A model generated the notes under the pieces. The model was not told the DNA's origin and ran no database searches. It worked only from the letters and a program-made list of their open reading frames with translations. From Clostridium niameyense (GTDB lineage Bacteria > Bacillota > Clostridia > Clostridiales > Clostridiaceae), in NCBI RefSeq assembly GCF_001243045.1, contig NZ_LN849007.1:338989-402988 (forward strand): a stretch of 64,000 nucleotides of DNA, read 5' to 3'. Made by a program: the position numbers and the translations under genes. Of this stretch, positions 59,988 to 64,000 are shown piece after piece; position 1 is the stretch's first letter, and every line of letters begins with the position of its first letter.

Positions 59988-62531
59988 TTAATTATTATCG
60001 TTGCAACAATCTAATTCATCCAAAGAATTAGGAAAATCTTTTATCACTATAGTTACAGTTGAAATACTAAAATTACTATATTCGTCTTTTACCAATATAT
60101 TAAAGATATCCATGCCTATAAAGTTAACTTTAGGAGTATATATCCAGAAACCTTCTTCGTTTATGTCTGCATATCCATTTTCAGGAGATTTATATAATGC
60201 ATATTTCAATTTAGCATCATTTAAATTAAAGAAATCTATTTTCCCTGTAAGTGAATTGTTTTTATAAATAGTTTTCTTATAATTAAAAGTTATAGGTTTT
60301 ATATTGAGATAAGAGGAATTATCAATATATACGTTATTTGTAGTTATGATACTATTATTTAATAAAGTGTTACTAGGTGATGAAAATTCATAACTTATAC
60401 TTGCAGAGTTTTTATAACTAAAACCTACAGTTTTGGCTATATAATTAACTATAACAGTATCATTAGGTGATATATTTCCTAAATTAATACCAGTTTCGAT
60501 ATTTTCAGAGGTAGGTTTATGGTTAACAGTTAAGGAATCATGTTCCATTAATAGGCCATTTGGTATTGAATCTTTAAATATAACATTTTTGATTATTTTA
60601 TTACTAGGATTATGGATAGTAATAGTGTAGTTAATGGTATCACCTACATTAGCAATATTGTGGTCTGGATTACTGGATACAGCATCTTTAATTAAAATAG
60701 GAAAAATGCTAACATTTGAATGGGTTATAATATTTGTAGCTGTAATGTTATTAGAAAGAGGACCATCCAGTGTATTAAATTTATAGCTTAAAGTTGCAGA
60801 ATCAATATATTCTGAATTTACATTACTAGATTTAGAATTAAAAGTAGCTTTAAATTTAACTATAATAGTTTGCCAAGAATTAATAGTACCAAGAGAAATT
60901 ATAGTTTCAGGAGTAGAATTTATTAATATATTATTTATAGTTAAAGAATTAGGCAGATAGGAAAGTTCAGGAGGTAGGATATTTGTTAAAATTGCATCTT
61001 CAATAGGAATAGTTTCAGTATTACTAATTTTTATTGTATATTCTACTATATCATCTACAGAAATTATGGTAGGATTGGCCGTAATATTTATGTTAGGTTC
61101 TACAATTATAGATGATGAATATAATTTACTCATGTTACTTTTAGAAGTAGCAGATACAATATTAGGTGCATTTCCAACTTTATAATTTATGGTAGCAAGA
61201 TTTACATAGTTAAAATTATTACTGGGATCTGAATTTACCTTAGCCTTAAATTTTACTAAAATTGTTTTAGATGAAGCCAAATTACCTAAGTTGACGCCTG
61301 TTACAGGAGAATCATTAGAGGGATTTCCATCAATGATTAAGGAATTAGGAACAAAAGATAATTCAGAAGTCAATGTATCTGTTAAGAATAATTCATTTAA
61401 AGTGGCAGTAGTATTATTTGATATGGAAATAGTGTATTCTACAATATCTTCTACAGAAGCAAATGTTTGTGAGACAGTTTTTTTTATGTTATTAAGCTCA
61501 GGAATGTCTATATCGATTTGTAATCCTAACATATTCAATAAATAATTATTATTAGTAGTTATGAATTTTAAAATACTTGAATTTTGAGAATTTGAGAGTC
61601 CAGATGATACATCTACATTAGTAATATCCCATCCTTGACGTCCACCTACCATATTAGTTCCTGTTAATATATCTTGATTTAAATCTCCGAAACTACCAGA
61701 TGTATCTATATTTCCATTATCATCGTTAATTTGAGATCCAAAAAAATGATTAGGTAAGTTTCTAGGACCAGATAAATAAATTAAATTATAATCGTTAGGG
61801 CCAAATAAAACCTTATTATCACCTAATGTGGCAGATGCATGCATAGCACTGAATAATGCTCTCCCTTTTGGAGAAACCAACTTGGGGGTTTTTGAAAATG
61901 AAGATGTTATACTAAAAGGGGTAGAAGAAGTAACTTCTTCCAATCCGCTATAAATAGATATAGATCTAGCAGGAAGGGTTGGATTAGTATATACAACAGC
62001 TAGTGTCCACCCACCACAATTATTAGAATTATCAGTGGCTTCACTTGTTACAGGAAATTCAGCTACTGAATATTTAGCACTCATGCTTTTTTTTATTTCA
62101 TTTGTAACTACTGAATAGCAACTATAGAATACTACATCTTTAGTTTTATCTGTAAAATAAGTTTTATCTTGAAAAATATATTCTGTAGGGTAAGGTGGGT
62201 CTACGGCTTTTAATCTTACATTATTTGAAACTGGAGGTATTCGATTTTCACCTGGAACTTTGCAACATCCTCCCCAAGATAGTATTGCAAATGCCACATC
62301 ACATCCTTTAGGAATGCTTAATGTAGCTGTAGAAGAATCGAATGAATAATTTAATGTTGTATAAGGTGGATAAGTTGCAACTTGGAGATAATCAAGATGA
62401 CTCATAAGTGCACCTATAGAATTGGCAGTACCTGCATCTTGAGAATTGTCTTTTTTACTTAATCCAATTGCATTTCCAGTAAAAGTAATGCCACCATTAA
62501 TATTTTGAGAAAAAATTAAATCAGTAGCCAT
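59988..62531 (-). CDS. DUF11-repeat spore-surface-like protein E (3 repeats)
   Basis: This 847-residue paralogue has an N-terminal domain with NGGITFTGNAIGLSK, LSWGGCCKVPG, NNCGGWTLAVVYTNP, NKVLFGPNDYNLIYLSGP and GGRQGWDITNVD. Three divergent DUF11 repeats, an Ig/cadherin-like domain (SPENGYADINEEGFWIYTP) and the tail LDCCNDNN with a CC pair follow. The double cysteine seen as NCCGW in most members is NCGGW here, while an extra CC appears in WGGCC. No signal peptide or anchor is present. The ATG follows GAAAGGAGTATT. A full sigma-K consensus is 53 bp upstream. Confidence 0.85.
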   Translation of the reverse strand: MATDLIFSQNINGGITFTGNAIGLSKKDNSQDAGTANSIGALMSHLDYLQVATYPPYTTLNYSFDSSTATLSIPKGCDVAFAILSWGGCCKVPGENRIPPVSNNVRLKAVDPPYPTEYIFQDKTYFTDKTKDVVFYSCYSVVTNEIKKSMSAKYSVAEFPVTSEATDNSNNCGGWTLAVVYTNPTLPARSISIYSGLEEVTSSTPFSITSSFSKTPKLVSPKGRALFSAMHASATLGDNKVLFGPNDYNLIYLSGPRNLPNHFFGSQINDDNGNIDTSGSFGDLNQDILTGTNMVGGRQGWDITNVDVSSGLSNSQNSSILKFITTNNNYLLNMLGLQIDIDIPELNNIKKTVSQTFASVEDIVEYTISISNNTTATLNELFLTDTLTSELSFVPNSLIIDGNPSNDSPVTGVNLGNLASSKTILVKFKAKVNSDPSNNFNYVNLATINYKVGNAPNIVSATSKSNMSKLYSSSIIVEPNINITANPTIISVDDIVEYTIKISNTETIPIEDAILTNILPPELSYLPNSLTINNILINSTPETIISLGTINSWQTIIVKFKATFNSKSSNVNSEYIDSATLSYKFNTLDGPLSNNITATNIITHSNVSIFPILIKDAVSSNPDHNIANVGDTINYTITIHNPSNKIIKNVIFKDSIPNGLLMEHDSLTVNHKPTSENIETGINLGNISPNDTVIVNYIAKTVGFSYKNSASISYEFSSPSNTLLNNSIITTNNVYIDNSSYLNIKPITFNYKKTIYKNNSLTGKIDFFNLNDAKLKYALYKSPENGYADINEEGFWIYTPKVNFIGMDIFNILVKDEYSNFSISTVTIVIKDFPNSLDELDCCNDNN

Positions 62532-62583
62532 GCAATACTCCTTTCAAATATTATTTATATGCTTATAAGGCTTTGATTTAATA

Positions 62584-62610
62584 TATTTTATGATATAAGA
62601 ATGATAAGGT
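62584..62610 (-). promoter_or_regulatory. Candidate sigma-K promoter of DUF11 gene E
   Basis: AC (62610-62609), 16 bp, then CATAAAATA (62592-62584) on the minus strand. This is a full match to the consensus with a different spacer triplet from the other genes. Confidence 0.68.
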
Positions 62611-62642
62611 GTTAGATAAAGCGTAATTAAAGATAGATACTA

Positions 62643-62684
62643 AATTAGCCCTTTTATATTATTTATAATATAAAAGAGCTAATT
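62643..62684. terminator. Long hairpin after DUF11 gene F
   Basis: A 20-position stem with a single mismatch (62643-62662 with 62665-62684) encloses a 2-nt core. It lies between the stop of gene F and the promoter of gene E and probably ends the gene F transcript, though no long U run follows. Confidence 0.6.
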
Positions 62685-62721
62685 ACATAATATTTATTAT
62701 TAGTAAAATAATATTTTTCTT

Positions 62722-64000
62722 TTAAAAAAATTGATTTTTGCAACATTTCAAGTCTAAAGTCTTAGGAAAATCCTTTACTGTTATATTTACTACTGAAATA
62801 GTTGAACCAGTTCCAGGAGCCTCATCAGCAATTAGCACAGAGAATGAATCTTCTCCTACAAAGTCTACATTTGGGGTATATATCCAACTTCCATCAGAAT
62901 TAATATCTACAAAACCATTTTTACAATCACTAGCTAGTGTATAAGTTAATGAGTAATCAGTAGGGGTAACAGCAAGAATCATTCCATTTACAGGATTATT
63001 TTTATAAGTGGTTTCTTTAAAAGTAGAAGAAATAGGATTTAATACTGAAAAAGTAGCTCCTACCTTAGTAGGTTTAGCACTTACAATCCCAGTAAATGAA
63101 CCTCCACTATTTGTAAAATTGTAAGTTGCAGTAGGAGTAAGTGTATATAAAGGTTTATTAGAAGGAAGATGAAGAACATAAGCACTAAAAGTATAAGTTT
63201 CTGTAGCGGATGCTGCTAAAGTAGGATATGAAGGAAAAGTAGTAGTAGTTACCATATTGTTTTTATCATAAGATAAACCATCTGGAAGACTCCAACTTAA
63301 AGAAACATTTGTGGCAGGAGTGGTAGTACTTTTGTTAGTAGTAGTTATTGTGTATTCTATAGTACTACCTACAACAGCTAACTCAGAGTCAGAGCTCACA
63401 GTTAAAGATATATCTGGAGCATTTATATCAAATTGTACTGCAAATGCATTTAACAGATAAGAATCATTAGTAGTCATGAATTTTGTAATTGCAGAAGTTT
63501 GATTATTAGTTAAAAGCTTTGAAACATCAACAGAGGTTATATCTAATCCTTGACGACCACCTACTATATTTTCAGTAGATAAAATATTTTGATTCCTATT
63601 ACCGAAGGTACCACTAATATCAGTGTTACCAGTACTATCATTAATCTGTGAACCAAAGAAGTTATTACTTAAATTTTTAGGACCAGATAAGTTAGTTGTA
63701 GTAGCTGCTGTGGCTCCAAATAAGACTTGATCTCCAGTTACATCAGCACTTCCATGCAGAGCGCTTATAAAAATTTTTCCATTATGATCTCCAGTTGTAG
63801 GAGTTTGAAAACCTAATGAAGATATATCAATTGTGTGTAAAGGACGTATAAAATCTGAAGCTGTAAATAACTTTAAATATCTAGAAGGCAAATTTGGGTT
63901 TTCATATACAACTGCTAAAGTCCAACCACAACAATTATCGGTAGAATTTGTTGGTGACGTTGTACCAATTACATTGCCAACTGTATAAGTTCCACCTAAA
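62722..64000 (-). CDS. DUF11-repeat spore-surface-like protein F (5' end outside window)
   Basis: 425 residues of the C-terminal part are visible, and the frame is open to the window edge. The visible part begins within the N-terminal family domain (GGTYTVGNVIGT, NCCGWTLAVVYENP, PSRYLKLF, GDQVLFGATAATTTNLSGP, GGRQGLDIT). A single DUF11 repeat (VGSTIEYTITTTNKS, LPDGLSYDK), the Ig/cadherin-like domain (GFVDINSDGSWIYTP) and the tail LDLKCCKNQFF with a CC pair follow. With one repeat it is the shortest architecture of the set. Its start and promoter lie beyond the window. Confidence 0.85.
   Translation of the reverse strand, partial: LGGTYTVGNVIGTTSPTNSTDNCCGWTLAVVYENPNLPSRYLKLFTASDFIRPLHTIDISSLGFQTPTTGDHNGKIFISALHGSADVTGDQVLFGATAATTTNLSGPKNLSNNFFGSQINDSTGNTDISGTFGNRNQNILSTENIVGGRQGLDITSVDVSKLLTNNQTSAITKFMTTNDSYLLNAFAVQFDINAPDISLTVSSDSELAVVGSTIEYTITTTNKSTTTPATNVSLSWSLPDGLSYDKNNMVTTTTFPSYPTLAASATETYTFSAYVLHLPSNKPLYTLTPTATYNFTNSGGSFTGIVSAKPTKVGATFSVLNPISSTFKETTYKNNPVNGMILAVTPTDYSLTYTLASDCKNGFVDINSDGSWIYTPNVDFVGEDSFSVLIADEAPGTGSTISVVNITVKDFPKTLDLKCCKNQFF

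Noticed and set aside
44357-64000. Prophage or integrated element carrying the DUF11 genes
   Set aside because: No integrase, transposase, phage structural gene or attachment repeat is visible in the sequenced part.

Overview
The window comes from a spore-forming, anaerobic Clostridium of the botulinum/tetani/novyi type (inference). The DNA is very AT-rich, genes start behind strong GGAGG-type ribosome binding sites, and three aminoacyl-tRNA synthetase operons are controlled by T-boxes. There is a large fused 2-hydroxyacyl-CoA dehydratase activase typical of anaerobes. Sporulation genes (pdaB type, an alpha/beta SASP, ytxC) are scattered through it. I cannot name the species from sequence alone.

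Layout. 1-6.4 kb: parts of a nitrate/sulfonate/thiamine-precursor-type ABC importer (ATPase and substrate-binding lipoprotein) on the minus strand, separated by the activase gene on the plus strand. 6.4-11.1 kb: an ABC-ATPase gene remnant, then a T-box leader, valS and folC. 11.2-15.5 kb: small clostridial genes (TSCPD protein, beta-propeller protein, DUF4364 regulator-like protein, pdaB-type deacetylase, an unknown protein and a double OB-fold SSB-like protein). 15.5-20.3 kb: diaminopimelate/lysine genes of the acetylase route (dapH, an aminotransferase, and an asd-dapA-dapB operon). 20.8-26.4 kb: an oligopeptide importer operon (oppABCDF) behind a long leader with a candidate CodY box. 26.6-28.7 kb: SASP, methyltransferase and hslO. 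28.7-29.1 kb: five tRNA genes (Val, Asp, Phe, Gly, Cys). 29.2-33.3 kb: an ABC exporter pair, a DUF6873-like protein and ytxC. 33.3-44.3 kb: translation and housekeeping genes, namely T-box-thrS, infC-rpmI-rplT with an attenuator leader and an AUU-started infC, a Ktr potassium system with an rRNA methyltransferase, T-box-pheST and zapA.

44.3-64.0 kb: six large paralogous genes, all on the minus strand and each apparently monocistronic; the last runs off the window. They share a roughly 350-residue N-terminal domain, a variable number of DUF11 repeats (6, 4, 8, 5, 3 and at least 1 in genome order) and a C-terminal Ig/cadherin-like domain ending in cysteine-containing tails. None has a signal peptide, transmembrane anchor or LPXTG motif. 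All five visible upstream regions carry a CATANNNTA-like box 31-53 bp before the start codon, in four cases with AC exactly 16 bp upstream. This matches the sigma-K (late mother-cell) promoter consensus. I infer that the cluster encodes mother-cell-made, disulfide-capable spore-surface, exosporium or appendage proteins. It is the most interesting system in the window. One member contains five near-identical 411-bp tandem repeats, and two members share an almost identical 3' kilobase, so the family appears to evolve by repeat expansion and recombination.
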